Below, in pieces: positions 42,814 through 53,162 of a DNA stretch of 64,000 nt. Location of the stretch: contig NC_014328.1 in the NCBI RefSeq assembly GCF_000143685.1, positions 4,526,001 through 4,590,000 on the forward strand, in the 5' to 3' direction. Position 1 is the stretch's first letter, and every line of letters begins with the position of its first letter. This DNA is from Clostridium ljungdahlii DSM 13528. Lineage in GTDB: Bacteria; Bacillota; Clostridia; Clostridiales; Clostridiaceae. A program made the position numbers and the translations under genes. Under the pieces are notes generated by a model. That model searched no databases. It saw only the letters and a list, made by a program, of their open reading frames with translations, and had not been told where the DNA came from.

Positions 42814-44096
42814 ATTTCACTTACATCTATTGTCTGATCTCTTCTTGGTCCAACAGATACTATAGATACTTTTGTTCCCGTAAATTCTTCTATTCTATTT
42901 AAATATTTTTTAGCATTCTGTGGTAACTCGTCATAAGTTTTGGCATTTTCTATTTCCCTGCCCCAACCTTCAAATTCTTCATATACAGGTTCACATTTAG
43001 CTAAATCTTCTAAACTTGCAGGTACGTAGTCTATAACTTTTCCATTAAATTTATATCCTACACATGCTTTTACCCTTTCAAGTCCTGCTAAAGTATCTAT
43101 TTTTGTAATAGCAAAGCTTGTAAGTCCAGAAACTCTGCTGCTAGTCTTAAGTATTACTAGATCTAGCCATCCACATCTTCTAGCTCTTCCTGTAGTAACT
43201 CCATATTCATGACCATTTTCCCTAATCCATTCTCCTGTTTTGTCAAAAAGCTCTGTAGGGAAAGGTCCTTTTCCTACTCTTGTAGTATACGCCTTTGCAA
43301 TACCTACTGCTCCTGTTATCATAGTAGGTCCTATTCCTGAACCAATACATACTCCACCAGCAATAGTGCTTGAAGATGTAACATAAGGATAAGTTCCATA
43401 ATCTATATCTAGCAAAGTACCCTGTGCACCTTCAAATAATACCTTTTTTCCACCTTTTATACTATTATATACTTCTACAGATATATCTTTAACATAAGGG
43501 GCTAATTTCTTTGCATAATCAATATATTCATTGTATATAGTATCAAAGTCAAGAGCCTTTTCTCCATAAACCTTAGTTATTATGTCATTCTTTATTTTTA
43601 AATTTTCTTTTAGGTTTTCTTCAAATATGTTCTGGTGCATAAGGTCACAAACCCTTATGCCGCTTCTTTCCATTTTATCCGTATAGCACGGTCCAATTCC
43701 TTTTCCTGTAGTTCCTATATCTTTTTTACCTCTTGCTCTCTCTTTTATACCGTCTAATATCTTATGGTACGGCATAATAAGTTGGGCTCTATCACTTATT
43801 ATTAAATTTTCAGGTGATATGTCTACTCCTAGGTCTTTTAAATAATCCATTTCTTCAAATAATGCTTTTGGATCAAGCACTACTCCATTTCCAATTACAT
43901 TCACCTTATCTTTATACAATATTCCAGATGGTACAAGATGAAGTTTATATTGCTTATCTCCTACTTCAACTGTATGACCTGCATTATTTCCACCTTGAAA
44001 TCTGACAACAACATCTGCCCCTTTTGCAAGATAATCTGTCATCTTTCCTTTTCCTTCATCACCCCATTGGGATCCTAAAACAATAAATGCTGACAT
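42810..44096 (-). CDS. purA: Adenylosuccinate synthetase
   Basis: A 428-residue enzyme joining IMP and aspartate with GTP, the first step to AMP. The N-terminal [17 protein letters not shown] is the GTP/IMP loop, with [21 protein letters not shown] and [13 protein letters not shown] further on. The start at 44096 has GGGGAGG eight bases upstream; a longer frame lacks support. It follows the FAD protein gene by 64 bases on the same strand. The R2 repeat begins within its stop codon. Confidence 0.97.
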   Translation of the reverse strand: MSAFIVLGSQWGDEGKGKMTDYLAKGADVVVRFQGGNNAGHTVEVGDKQYKLHLVPSGILYKDKVNVIGNGVVLDPKALFEEMDYLKDLGVDISPENLIISDRAQLIMPYHKILDGIKERARGKKDIGTTGKGIGPCYTDKMERSGIRVCDLMHQNIFEENLKENLKIKNDIITKVYGEKALDFDTIYNEYIDYAKKLAPYVKDISVEVYNSIKGGKKVLFEGAQGTLLDIDYGTYPYVTSSSTIAGGVCIGSGIGPTMITGAVGIAKAYTTRVGKGPFPTELFDKTGEWIRENGHEYGVTTGRARRCGWLDLVILKTSSRVSGLTSFAITKIDTLAGLERVKACVGYKFNGKVIDYVPASLEDLAKCEPVYEEFEGWGREIENAKTYDELPQNAKKYLNRIEEFTGTKVSIVSVGPRRDQTIDVSEI

Positions 44097-44160
44097 GAGA
44101 ATTTCCTCCCCTTTTTTTGTATAACCCAAATCTTTCAAAATAATATATAATAATTTACAA

Positions 44161-45564
44161 TTACTTGCTAACTATGTCTCTTCCAACTACTACACCTGTT
44201 ACTGATGCCTGCATAAGTCCTCTTGTAATACCTGCACCATCTCCTATGGCATATAAATTCTTTATAGGAGTTTCAAACTTATCATTTGTATCAAATTTAC
44301 TAGAATAGAATTTTACCTCCACTCCATACAAAAGTGTATTTTTACTATAAAGTCCTGGTGCAACATTATTAAAAGCTTTTAGTGCCTCGACTATAGATGT
44401 AAGATATCTCTGAGGCAAAACATAACTTAAGTCTCCAGGCACTGCTGATTTTAAAGTTGGAATAGTAGTAGATTTTTTAAGTCTTGAATAATCAGTCCTT
44501 CTTCCATTTAATAAATCTCCCAGCCTTTGCACCATTATGCCATTTCCAGTAAGCATATTTCCAAGCTTTGCAATATACTTACCATAGGTTATAGGTTGGT
44601 TGAAGGGCTCCGTAAAGGATGTAGAAACGAGCATTGCAAAGTTTGTATTTTCTGTTCTCAATTCTTTTTCTTCATAACTATGCCCATTTACAACTGCTAT
44701 GGTGCCATCATAGTGCTCTTCTGATACTACACCACCTGGATTCATGCAAAAAGTTCTAACCTTATTATCAAAAGTATCAGAATAATATACAAGTTTGGCT
44801 TCATATAAGTCTTTAGTCAAATGATCCATTATTGAATTTGGTACTTCAACTCGAACACCTATATCTACAGCATTATTTGTAGTTCTTAATTTTAACTTTT
44901 TGGATTGATTTGAAAACCATTCTGCACCACCCCTGCCTGGAGCAACTACTACATTATCTGCTAAAACCTTTTTCTTACCATCCTTGTTCTCCACACAAAC
45001 TCCAATTACACTATCACCTTCTACCAATATCTCATCTACTGTAGTAAGTTCACTAAATTCAGTGTTTGTGTTATTCAAAAGATGGTAATACATTTTTTTC
45101 AGTACTTCATAGGCTAACTCTGTTCCCAGGTGCCTAACAGGACACTGTATAAGACGAATATTATATTTGCTTGCTTCATATTTTATCTTATCTATATTTT
45201 CATTGTTTAATCCATATACAACCTTGTTAGCTCCAAAATTTAAATATATATCATCACAATATTTTATTAACCTTTTACATTCATCTTCTGAAAAATACTC
45301 TAAAATTCTACCCCCGACTTCTGGGCTTAAAGAAAGCTTTCCATCAGAAAAAGCTCCTGCACCTGACCAGCCAGAAGTGATACCACATGGATTGCAATTT
45401 ACACACTTTCCATTTATCCTAGCCGGACACTTTCTATCCTCTATATTTCTGCCTTTATCAATTATAAGTACACTTAGATTTTTGTTAAGCTTTGTAACTT
45501 CTAAAGCAGTAAATATTCCCGCAGGACCAGCTCCAACTATTATTACATCATATTTTTCTTTCAA
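44161..45564 (-). CDS. Uncharacterised FAD-dependent dehydrogenase (COG2509)
   Basis: A 467-residue FAD protein: [19 protein letters not shown] at the N-terminus, a four-cysteine segment [15 protein letters not shown] near residue 47-61, [17 protein letters not shown], and [17 protein letters not shown] at the end. COG2509 proteins are widespread in anaerobes; the Cys segment is conserved and may bind a metal or cluster. The reaction is not known. Start is TTG with GGAGGG seven bases upstream. purA lies downstream on the same strand. Confidence 0.88.
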   Translation of the reverse strand: MKEKYDVIIVGAGPAGIFTALEVTKLNKNLSVLIIDKGRNIEDRKCPARINGKCVNCNPCGITSGWSGAGAFSDGKLSLSPEVGGRILEYFSEDECKRLIKYCDDIYLNFGANKVVYGLNNENIDKIKYEASKYNIRLIQCPVRHLGTELAYEVLKKMYYHLLNNTNTEFSELTTVDEILVEGDSVIGVCVENKDGKKKVLADNVVVAPGRGGAEWFSNQSKKLKLRTTNNAVDIGVRVEVPNSIMDHLTKDLYEAKLVYYSDTFDNKVRTFCMNPGGVVSEEHYDGTIAVVNGHSYEEKELRTENTNFAMLVSTSFTEPFNQPITYGKYIAKLGNMLTGNGIMVQRLGDLLNGRRTDYSRLKKSTTIPTLKSAVPGDLSYVLPQRYLTSIVEALKAFNNVAPGLYSKNTLLYGVEVKFYSSKFDTNDKFETPIKNLYAIGDGAGITRGLMQASVTGVVVGRDIVSK

Positions 45565-45601
45565 ATAGCATCCCTCCTACAATATGGTATCAAAATTGTA
45601 T

Positions 45602-45685
45602 GTTACAGTCAACAGAAAAGTACGAATAATTTTTATTAAAATAATAATAAAATTCGTAAAACTCCATAGTTAAATTTTCTGTAAC
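45602..45685. promoter_or_regulatory. Long nested inverted repeat in a divergent intergenic region
   Basis: GTTACAG (45602) and CTGTAAC (45679) pair at the outside; AGAAAA/TTTTCT and ACGAAT/ATTCGT pair further in. The core is AT-rich. It lies between the FAD protein start (45564) and the Arg-rich protein start (45741), so it may be a two-sided regulatory element or a hairpin in a leader. Confidence 0.35.
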
Positions 45686-45740
45686 AAGTTTTTCCTTTCA
45701 TCATACTATGATAATATAGTAAATCTTATGGAGGCATTAA

Positions 45741-46037
45741 ATGAATACCAGTCAAAATAACTCAAATGATAAAGAAGAAAACATCCAGTATTATGATCGT
45801 GCTGATGAAGATACTTATACTTCTTCCCCTGCTTATTACTGCCCTGTATATAACTGCCCCTACAATCCAGAAATGATGGATGAAGAGGATGATTTTGCTG
45901 AATCAGGAGATGATCTATACAGGCAACATGGAAGAAGGAGAAGAAGACACAGACGTAGACGTAGACACAGAATGCCATATTCCCCATTCATATTCCCGAT
46001 TGTATTCCCAATTGATTTTGATGACTGGGATTGGTAA
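45741..46037 (+). CDS. Small protein with acidic N-terminus, poly-Arg/His block and hydrophobic aromatic C-terminus
   Basis: A 98-residue protein that I do not recognise. It has three sharply different parts: an acidic, Tyr/Ser/Asn-rich region (1-70) with CPVYNCPYNP; a block of about 20 residues almost all Arg and His (RRRRRHRRRRRHR, near 70-85); and a tail MPYSPFIFPIVFPIDFDDWDW. GGAGG six bases before the ATG and a following terminator support it as real. Composition resembles some spore-coat or spore-core proteins of clostridia, but this is inference. Binding to nucleic acid or to a polyanion is possible for the Arg block. Confidence 0.75.
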   Translation: MNTSQNNSNDKEENIQYYDRADEDTYTSSPAYYCPVYNCPYNPEMMDEEDDFAESGDDLYRQHGRRRRRHRRRRRHRMPYSPFIFPIVFPIDFDDWDW

Positions 46038-46061
46038 ATCTTAATACTTCTATACCTCTTG

Positions 46062-46098
46062 AAAATAAGTACTTAATTAAATTTAAGTGCTTATTTTT
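46062..46098 (+). terminator. Intrinsic terminator
   Basis: AAAATAAGTACTTAA and TTAAGTGCTTATTTT pair with one G-U, followed by T's. It closes the Arg-rich protein gene. Confidence 0.8.
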
Positions 46099-46197
46099 AT
46101 GTTTGTCTTCAAAATTGCATTCTATTTTATTTTTAGCTTTTTTGTTATAAAATATTAATAAGTTAAATTTTAGTTATTAACTTAAGGGGGATAAAAT

Positions 46198-47595
46198 GTG
46201 AACTTTAGAGTAGAAAAAGATTTACTTGGAGAAAAGGAAGTTGAAGCCTCTTCCTATTTTGGTATTAATACTGAAAGAGCTTTAGAAAATTTTAATTTAC
46301 AGAACAAAACTATTAATTTAAATTTAGTTAAAGAAATTGCACTCATAAAAAAAGCAGCTGCCCTAGTCAATAAAGATTTAGGAGAACTTAAAATTGAAAA
46401 AGCCGATGCCATAATTAAAGCTAGTGAAGAAGTTATCGGCGGCAAATTTGACAATCAATTTAAGTTAAGTGCATTTCAAGGTGGAGCCGGCACATCCACA
46501 AATATGAATGTAAATGAAGTCATAGCAAATAGAGCTATAGAAATACTTGGCGGCGAAAAGGGAAACTATTCATTAGTACATCCTTTAAATGATGTTAATA
46601 TGTCTCAATCCACAAATGACGTTTATCCTACTGCTCTTAGAATCGCAGCTATACGACGCATAAGAAAACTAAGCAGTTGCCTGTCCGATCTTCAGGAAGA
46701 ACTTCAAGTTAAAGAAAACGATTTTTCAGATATATTGAAATTAGGTAGAACTCAGCTAATGGATGCGCTTCCCATGATGGTAGGACAAGGTTTTGGGGCT
46801 TACGCCAAAGCAATCGCTCGAGATAGATGGAGAATATATAAAGTAGAAGAAAGACTCAGGGAAATCAACATAGGCGGTACCGCTATAGGTACAGGCCTTA
46901 ATGCAACTAATAAATTTATATATAAGATAACCGATGTACTTCAAGACTTAACCGGTCTTGGAATTGCCCGTTCCGATTATCCTATGGATGTTACTCAAAA
47001 TTGCGATGTATTTGTTGAGGTCTCAGGACTTTTAAAGTCCCTAGCCTGCAACCTTTTAAAAATCTCAAATGATTTAAGGCTTTTAAATTCAGGACCTTTT
47101 GGAGGAATAGGAGAAATCATTCTTCCAAAGGTACAAGCAGGTTCTACTATTATGCCAGGAAAAGTAAATCCAGTCATAGCTGAAATGGTGGCACAAGTAA
47201 GTATGAGAGTAATATCAAACGACACAGCAATTACTATGGCCAGCAGTTCAGGTCAATTGGAGTTAAATGCATTCACTCCTCTCATTGCAGAATGTCTACT
47301 TGAATCTCTAGAACTTTTAGAAAGAACAGTTACACTATTTAGAGAAAAGTGCATTAACGGAATCAAAGTAAATGAAGAAAATTGTAAAAAAAATCTTGAA
47401 AATTCCACAGCACTGGTAACTGCATTAGTACATTACATAGGTTATGATAAAGCTAGTGAGCTTGCAAAGAAAGCCTTAAAAAATCATAAAACTATAAGAG
47501 AAATTCTATATGAAGAAAAAATACTGCCTAAGGAAAAAATAGATGAAATAATAAATCCATATCAGCTGACAAAACCAGGTATACCTGGCAAATAA
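46198..47595 (+). CDS. aspA: Aspartate ammonia-lyase
   Basis: A 465-residue member of the aspartase/fumarase superfamily, converting aspartate to fumarate and ammonia. FRVEKDLLGEKEVEASSYFGINTERALENF and NVNEVIANRA, then STNDVYPTALR, support AspA over FumC. The signature loop is AGSTIMPGKVNP, in which the second of the usual two serines is Thr; this is a mild deviation. GTG start with GGGGG upstream. It lies 19 bases before hydF; aspA is a frequent companion of hydrogenase maturation genes in clostridia, perhaps because ammonia and the radical SAM maturases share metabolic links. Confidence 0.92.
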   Translation: MNFRVEKDLLGEKEVEASSYFGINTERALENFNLQNKTINLNLVKEIALIKKAAALVNKDLGELKIEKADAIIKASEEVIGGKFDNQFKLSAFQGGAGTSTNMNVNEVIANRAIEILGGEKGNYSLVHPLNDVNMSQSTNDVYPTALRIAAIRRIRKLSSCLSDLQEELQVKENDFSDILKLGRTQLMDALPMMVGQGFGAYAKAIARDRWRIYKVEERLREINIGGTAIGTGLNATNKFIYKITDVLQDLTGLGIARSDYPMDVTQNCDVFVEVSGLLKSLACNLLKISNDLRLLNSGPFGGIGEIILPKVQAGSTIMPGKVNPVIAEMVAQVSMRVISNDTAITMASSSGQLELNAFTPLIAECLLESLELLERTVTLFREKCINGIKVNEENCKKNLENSTALVTALVHYIGYDKASELAKKALKNHKTIREILYEEKILPKEKIDEIINPYQLTKPGIPGK

Positions 47596-47614
47596 ATATT
47601 GGAGGAGATTACTT

Positions 47615-48850
47615 ATGAGTTTAAATGAAACACCTCGCTCAGTAAGAACACATATAGCACTCTTTGGCAAAAGGAATGCAGGCAAATCAAGTATTATAAA
47701 CGCCTTAACAGGACAAGATATAGCCATTGTATCAGATGTAAGGGGTACTACTACAGATCCAGTCTATAAATCTATGGAGATACTTCCCATAGGCCCCTGT
47801 GTAATAATAGATACCGCAGGTCTTGATGATGAGGGCGAGCTCGGCGAACTTAGAAAAGAAAAAACATTAAGTGTTTTAAATAAAACTGACATATCAATAA
47901 TTGTAATAGATTCAACTGTTGGAATTACAGATTATGACGAGTCTATAATAAATCAAATAAAAAATAAAAAAATTCCCCTTATAGGAGTCTTAAACAAAAT
48001 CGATGCTGCTGATATAAAAGATTTAGATGTAGAACATATGAAAAAAGAACTCAAAATACCAATTGTAAAAGTATCTGCACTTAAAAGAAAAGGTATACTT
48101 GAGTTAAAAAATCAAATAATAGCTGCGCAACCTCAAAGTGAAGATAAATTTAAAGTAATTGGTGATTTAATAAACCCTGGAGACTTTGTGGTTCTTGTAA
48201 CTCCAATAGATAAAGCAGCTCCTAAAGGAAGACTTATTCTCCCTCAGCAGCAAACCATAAGAGATATACTGGAAAGTGATGCTACTGCAGTGGTAACTAA
48301 AGAATTCGAACTTAGAGAAACCTTACAAAACCTAGGGAAAAAACCTAAAATAGTAGTTACAGATTCTCAGGCATTTTTAAAAGTAGCAGCAGATACCCCA
48401 AAAGATATATTGATGACTTCCTTCTCCATCCTATTTGCAAGATGCAAAGGAGACCTAGTAGAACTTATAAAAGGAGTAAAAGCTGTAAAAAAATTAGAAG
48501 ATGGAGACAAAGTACTTATTGCAGAAGGCTGCACTCACCATAGACAATCTGATGATATAGGTAAAGTAAAAATTCCTAGATGGATACGACAAATTACCGG
48601 TAAAAAAATAGATTTCGAATTTTCATCTGGCGTTTCTTTTACAGAAGAAATAAAGAAATATGCCTTAGTAGTTCACTGCGGTGCTTGCATGTTAAATAGA
48701 GCCGCAATGCTTTATAGAATAAATACTGCAAAAGAGCTTAATGTCCCTATTGTAAACTATGGCATACTTATTGCATATGTCCAAGGTATACTAGATAGAG
48801 CTTTAAAACCATTTCCACTAGCTAAAATGGCATGGGATGATGAAAATTGA
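47615..48850 (+). CDS. hydF: [FeFe]-hydrogenase H-cluster maturation GTPase
   Basis: A 411-residue scaffold GTPase on which the 2Fe subcluster is assembled. The GTPase domain has GKRNAGKSS (18-26), the switch DVRGTTTDPV, DTAGLDDEG and NKID. The C-terminal cluster site has Cys306 (EGCTHHRQSDD), Cys355 and Cys358 (VVHCGACML). All three cysteines are present, so it should be functional. hydE and hydG are not in the window. It is translated from its own GGAGG, next to aspA, and ends at a terminator. Confidence 0.97.
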   Translation: MSLNETPRSVRTHIALFGKRNAGKSSIINALTGQDIAIVSDVRGTTTDPVYKSMEILPIGPCVIIDTAGLDDEGELGELRKEKTLSVLNKTDISIIVIDSTVGITDYDESIINQIKNKKIPLIGVLNKIDAADIKDLDVEHMKKELKIPIVKVSALKRKGILELKNQIIAAQPQSEDKFKVIGDLINPGDFVVLVTPIDKAAPKGRLILPQQQTIRDILESDATAVVTKEFELRETLQNLGKKPKIVVTDSQAFLKVAADTPKDILMTSFSILFARCKGDLVELIKGVKAVKKLEDGDKVLIAEGCTHHRQSDDIGKVKIPRWIRQITGKKIDFEFSSGVSFTEEIKKYALVVHCGACMLNRAAMLYRINTAKELNVPIVNYGILIAYVQGILDRALKPFPLAKMAWDDEN

Positions 48851-48856
48851 CCTAAA

Positions 48857-48895
48857 AAAATCAGCGGCTGCAATTTTTACCGTTGATTTTTTATT
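48857..48895 (+). terminator. Intrinsic terminator of aspA-hydF
   Basis: AAAATCAGCGG pairs with CCGTTGATTTT (one G-U), followed by TTATTT. Confidence 0.8.
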
Positions 48896-48913
48896 TCTAA
48901 TTTTTTATATATA

Positions 48914-50143
48914 CTAAATTTTAATAAAAGGTGAAACAAAAAGAATTACTGAAAGAACAATTATAAATATTACTGTTACCCATATAATAATATTTTGTAA
49001 TCCATTGTTAACATACTCACCCATAAGTTCTTTGTTATTAGTAAGTAATACCATAAATATTAATATAATAGGACATAAAATTCCTGCAAGCTGTTGGGTA
49101 ATAAGCATAACCCCTACTAATGATACATTAGGTATCAATACTATTATTGAACTAAATATTATCATAAAAGTAAAAATACCATAAAAAGCAGGTGATTCCT
49201 TATACTTATGATCTAATCCGCTTTCAAGTCCAAAGCACTCGCATATTGCATATGAAGTAGACAATGGAATAACCATACATGCAAGCACAGATGCTCCGAA
49301 AAGTCCAACTCCAAAGAGGATCGACGCATAGTTTCCTGCTAGCGGCTTAAGTGCCTGTGCAGCTTGGCTGGCACTATCTATTTTTATTCCTGCTTTGTAT
49401 AAGGTAACAGCAGTACATATTATTATAAAAAATGCAACCAAATTTCCCCAAATGGAACCTAAATATACATCTAATTTTTCATATTTATAGTCTTTTATTT
49501 GCAATCCCTTATCTACTACAGAAGATTGAAGATAAAACTGCATATATGGTGTAATTGTAGTACCTATCATTCCTATAAATGCCAAAATAAATCCACTGTC
49601 AAATTTTAAAGTAGGAGTAAAAGTTGCTCTTATTACATGATTCCAATCTGGTTTTTCTATAAAACAAGTTATTATATAAGAAAAAAACACAAATGTAAAA
49701 GCTAAAAATATCTTTTCTATATTTGAATAAGACCCTTTTGTAATAAGAAACCAAACAACAAACGCCATTATAGGAACAGAAATATATTTATTTATTCCAA
49801 ACATATCCATGCTAGCAGCTATACCAGCAAAATCACCTACACAAACACCAAAATTAGCAACAAATAAAATTATCATTGCAAAAAAAGCAAGCTTAACGCT
49901 AAAATTTTCTCTGATTAAATCAGAAAGTCCCTTTCCTGTCACAACAGCCATTCTAGCATTCATTTCCTGTATAACAGACAAGCTAAATGTTATTAATAAC
50001 AATCCCCAAAGCATGTTGTAACCATAGGATGCTCCAACAGTCGCATAAGTAGTAATACCTCCTGCATCATTTCCAGCATTTACTGTAATTAATCCAGGAC
50101 CAATTATGCTTAATATCAATAAAAATTTATTTTTCTTTTTCAT
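48914..50143 (-). CDS. Divergent Nramp-family metal transporter
   Basis: A 409-residue membrane protein with about eleven helices of the Nramp fold. The normal helix-1 metal motif DPGN is NAGN (residues 22-25) followed by Asp26, and the helix-6 MPH motif is TPY (198-200), so both the Asp and the Met that select transition metals in MntH are replaced. This pattern recalls Nramp-related magnesium or other divergent branches. Substrate is uncertain. It is divergent from apbE. Ribosome site GGAG is in place. Confidence 0.85.
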   Translation of the reverse strand: MKKKNKFLLILSIIGPGLITVNAGNDAGGITTYATVGASYGYNMLWGLLLITFSLSVIQEMNARMAVVTGKGLSDLIRENFSVKLAFFAMIILFVANFGVCVGDFAGIAASMDMFGINKYISVPIMAFVVWFLITKGSYSNIEKIFLAFTFVFFSYIITCFIEKPDWNHVIRATFTPTLKFDSGFILAFIGMIGTTITPYMQFYLQSSVVDKGLQIKDYKYEKLDVYLGSIWGNLVAFFIIICTAVTLYKAGIKIDSASQAAQALKPLAGNYASILFGVGLFGASVLACMVIPLSTSYAICECFGLESGLDHKYKESPAFYGIFTFMIIFSSIIVLIPNVSLVGVMLITQQLAGILCPIILIFMVLLTNNKELMGEYVNNGLQNIIIWVTVIFIIVLSVILFVSPFIKI

Positions 50144-50264
50144 ATTTTTATTCTCCTATTTTTATATATACATTACATTTATATATACATAAATTATACC
50201 TCTTTTCCTTTAGTTGATGTACAAACATGAGTCATATATAATATAACATATGAGGTGATGTAAA

Positions 50265-51344
50265 ATGTTACGAAATGGTGAAAAATACAGTTCACAGATA
50301 AAATTCCATGTTTTAAAACTAATAGTTTGTTTGTCATTCATTTTACTACTTAGTTCATGTTCTTACAATAATACTTCTAATAATCAGCTTTATGAAAAAA
50401 ACATAATAACGATGGATACGCCAATGGATTTAAAAGCCTATGGGCCTAATGCTCAAAAAGCAGTAGATGAAAGTGTTAAAAAATTGTATCAACTAAATGA
50501 TATGGCAAGTACTACTGTAAATAGCAGCGATATTATGAAAATTAACAATGCTTCAGGCAAAAATTATGTAAAGGTTCATCCTGAAATAATTAAAATGATA
50601 AACCTCTCACAAAAATATTCAAAAATAAGTAATAAATGGGATATTACAGTAGGTCCTCTAGTAAATCTATGGGGAATAGGTACCGACAAAGCAAGACTAC
50701 CATCTGATTCAGAAATTAAATCTAAATTACCACTGGTCGGATATGATAAGATTAAAGTTGATGAAAAAAATAAGAGTGTTATGCTAACACAGCCCGGCAT
50801 GGCCTTAGATTTAGGCGGAATTGCCAAAGGTTTTGCTGCCGATGAAGTATTAAAGATTTACAAAAAATATAATATAAAAAACGGTTTTATAGATTTAGGT
50901 TCAAGTTCTATATATGCAGTTGGTAAAAATGAAAGTAATTCCCCTTGGGGAATAGGAATTAAAAACCCTAGAGGTGATGATATGTTAGGTACAGTTAAAC
51001 TATCAAACGAAGGATTATCTACCTCAGGTGATTATGAAAGATATTTTATAAAAAATGGTAAAAGATATCACCATATACTTGATCCTTCAACAGGATATCC
51101 TGTAGATAATGGAGTTATGAGTGTAACTGTTATAGTTGACAATAATATCTCTGATAGTAATACCATAGCCGACATCATGTCTCTTCTTGTATTTGAATTA
51201 GGCCCCAAAGATGGTGTGAACCTTGTAAACAAAATGCCTGGTATATCTTGTGAAGTAACTACTAAAGATACTAAAATTTACACATCATCAAAGTTTAAAG
51301 ATAAATTTTCTGATTTAAATAAAAATTTTAAAATGGCAAACTAA
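50265..51344 (+). CDS. apbE: FAD:protein FMN transferase
   Basis: A 359-residue lipoprotein: signal peptide with lipobox LLLSSC near residue 30-33, then the ApbE domain. DLGGIAKGFAADEV is the nucleotide/metal motif, and GNGRY-type family residues appear as SGDYERYF with YHHILDPSTGYPV. It attaches FMN to Thr residues of extracytoplasmic flavoproteins such as Rnf subunits G and D. No rnf gene is near. GAGGTGATG precedes the start. Confidence 0.93.
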   Translation: MLRNGEKYSSQIKFHVLKLIVCLSFILLLSSCSYNNTSNNQLYEKNIITMDTPMDLKAYGPNAQKAVDESVKKLYQLNDMASTTVNSSDIMKINNASGKNYVKVHPEIIKMINLSQKYSKISNKWDITVGPLVNLWGIGTDKARLPSDSEIKSKLPLVGYDKIKVDEKNKSVMLTQPGMALDLGGIAKGFAADEVLKIYKKYNIKNGFIDLGSSSIYAVGKNESNSPWGIGIKNPRGDDMLGTVKLSNEGLSTSGDYERYFIKNGKRYHHILDPSTGYPVDNGVMSVTVIVDNNISDSNTIADIMSLLVFELGPKDGVNLVNKMPGISCEVTTKDTKIYTSSKFKDKFSDLNKNFKMAN

Positions 51345-51382
51345 CATAGATAAATTATCTATTGAATTTTAAGGAGGATATT

Positions 51383-52687
51383 ATGAAAAATTATGAAATT
51401 GAACAGGCAGAGGAACTTATAAATTATATTTATGAAAGTCCAACTTCCTTTCATGCAGTAAAAAATGCTATATCTGAACTTAAAAAATTTGGATTTGTAG
51501 AAATTAAAGAGGAAGAAGCTTTAAAAATAAAAAAATGTGGTAAATATTTTGTAACTAAAAATCAATCTGCCCTTATTGCTTTTACAGTTGGAAAAGGTGA
51601 ACTTGAAAATGAGGGGTTTAGAATAATAGGAGCCCATACTGATTCACCCAGCTTTAGAGTAAAGCCAAATTCAGACATAGAAGTAGAAGGTGCTTATGTA
51701 AAGCTAAATACAGAAGTGTATGGAGGCCCTATATTAAATACATGGATGGACAGACCTCTTTCATTAGCAGGAAGGATTGTTCTAAAAGGTAAAGACTCCT
51801 TTCATCCTGAAATAAAACTTTTAAACATAAAAAGACCTCTCATGATAATACCAAACTTAGCAATACATATGAATAGGAATATAAATTCAGGTGTTGAATT
51901 AAATAGACAAAAGCATATGCTCCCTCTTTTAGCACTAGTAAATGACAAATTCAAGCAGGGGCATTACCTTACTCAAATTATAAGCGAAGAACTTTCAGTA
52001 CCCGAAGAAGACATATTGGATTTTGACTTATTCCTATATGAATTTGAAAAAGGCAGCATAATAGGAGCTGACCAGGAATTTATATCCTCAGGAAGACTGG
52101 ACGATTTAAGCATGGTTTATTCAGGAATAAAAGCAATTTCAAATAGCAAGATTAAAAATACTACAAATGTAATGGTATGCTTTGACAATGAAGAAGTAGG
52201 GAGCACCACAAAACAAGGTGCAAATTCACCTATGCTCTTGTCTATATTAGAAAGAATAGCTTTCAATCTTGGTAAAAGCAAAGATGATTTTTACAGAGCT
52301 ATATCAAAATCATTTATAATATCCTGTGATTTGGGTCACGCACTGCATCCAAATTATGGAGAGAAATCTGATCCTGTAAACAGACCTATTATAAATAAAG
52401 GCCCTATTATAAAAATAAGTGCCAGCCAGAGCTATACTACAGACGCTGTATCCAGTGCCATATATAAAAATATATGCTGCAAGGCTGGAGTTCCTGTTCA
52501 AGTATTTGTGAATCGGTCAGATGAAAGAGGAGGTTCAACTATAGGTCCAATATCTTCAAGTCATATAAACATGATGTCCTTAGACATGGGCTTAGCTATA
52601 TTATCTATGCATTCTGTAAGAGAATTAGGTGGCATAAAAGATTATGTGTATGCCTTAGAATCCTTTAATAAATTTTACGATCTATAA
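51383..52687 (+). CDS. M18-family aminopeptidase
   Basis: A 434-residue zinc aminopeptidase. Metal ligands lie in GAHTDSPSFRVKP, SSGRLDDLSMV, FDNEEVGS and the late His in GPISSSHINM; SCDLGHALHPNYGEKSDP is a family block. It removes N-terminal residues, generally acidic or neutral, inside the cell. The start at 51383 is set by AGGAGG; a TTG 21 bases earlier overlaps it. It is 38 bases after apbE and probably co-transcribed. Confidence 0.95.
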   Translation: MKNYEIEQAEELINYIYESPTSFHAVKNAISELKKFGFVEIKEEEALKIKKCGKYFVTKNQSALIAFTVGKGELENEGFRIIGAHTDSPSFRVKPNSDIEVEGAYVKLNTEVYGGPILNTWMDRPLSLAGRIVLKGKDSFHPEIKLLNIKRPLMIIPNLAIHMNRNINSGVELNRQKHMLPLLALVNDKFKQGHYLTQIISEELSVPEEDILDFDLFLYEFEKGSIIGADQEFISSGRLDDLSMVYSGIKAISNSKIKNTTNVMVCFDNEEVGSTTKQGANSPMLLSILERIAFNLGKSKDDFYRAISKSFIISCDLGHALHPNYGEKSDPVNRPIINKGPIIKISASQSYTTDAVSSAIYKNICCKAGVPVQVFVNRSDERGGSTIGPISSSHINMMSLDMGLAILSMHSVRELGGIKDYVYALESFNKFYDL

Positions 52688-52697
52688 TATTTTATAT

Positions 52698-52732
52698 AAA
52701 AAAGGTTTTTAGATTTTCCAAAAACCTTTTTT
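52698..52732. terminator. Intrinsic terminator
   Basis: AAAAAAGGTTTTT and AAAAACCTTTTTT pair perfectly over 13 bp; A and T runs on both sides permit use from either strand (aminopeptidase and the convergent GtrA gene). Confidence 0.85.
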
Positions 52733-52775
52733 AGTTATCTATCTATTAATAAAGAAGCAAAATATTAATATATGT

Positions 52776-53162
52776 TCAAGAAAATGTCCATAACTTATTT
52801 AATATATAGTTAACTATTCCAGTAATAATAGTTGCTATCACCTGAGCTAATATTTCATTGATATATAAATTGTTGATCAGACAAAATAAAATTGCAGTAC
52901 TAAAAATAAGTGAAATTAAATTTACAATAACAAATTTCGTAAGTAAAGCACTTACTCTCCCATCAGCTTTAAATACCCATATCTTATTTAAGACAAATCC
53001 ATTGGCAACTCCAAAAATATACGCCATAGTGTTTGAAACTATATAATCAACATTAACCTTAATGAGTAAATTATAAATAACCAATGTTATAATCGTATTT
53101 AAAGTTCCTGAAGTAGCATATTTTATAAATTGTTTTTTTCTACCTAATAAACTTAGAATCAT
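52776..53162 (-). CDS. GtrA-family membrane protein
   Basis: A 128-residue protein with four membrane helices. The GtrA pattern is clear: FIKYATSGTLNTIITLVIYNLL, then NTMAYIFGVANGFVLNKIWVF and near-identical closing GIVNYILNKLWTF. GtrA proteins are thought to flip undecaprenyl-linked sugars in wall or O-antigen glycosylation. No glycosyltransferase is adjacent, so the partner is unknown. Confidence 0.9.
   Translation of the reverse strand: MILSLLGRKKQFIKYATSGTLNTIITLVIYNLLIKVNVDYIVSNTMAYIFGVANGFVLNKIWVFKADGRVSALLTKFVIVNLISLIFSTAILFCLINNLYINEILAQVIATIITGIVNYILNKLWTFS

Noticed and set aside
42632..42820. A 62-codon minus-strand frame over R2 and the purA end
   Set aside because: It overlaps the repeat and the end of purA; not conserved among R2 copies.
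45706..45987. A 93-codon minus-strand frame
   Set aside because: It is antisense to the Arg-rich gene, which has the better ribosome site and a terminator.
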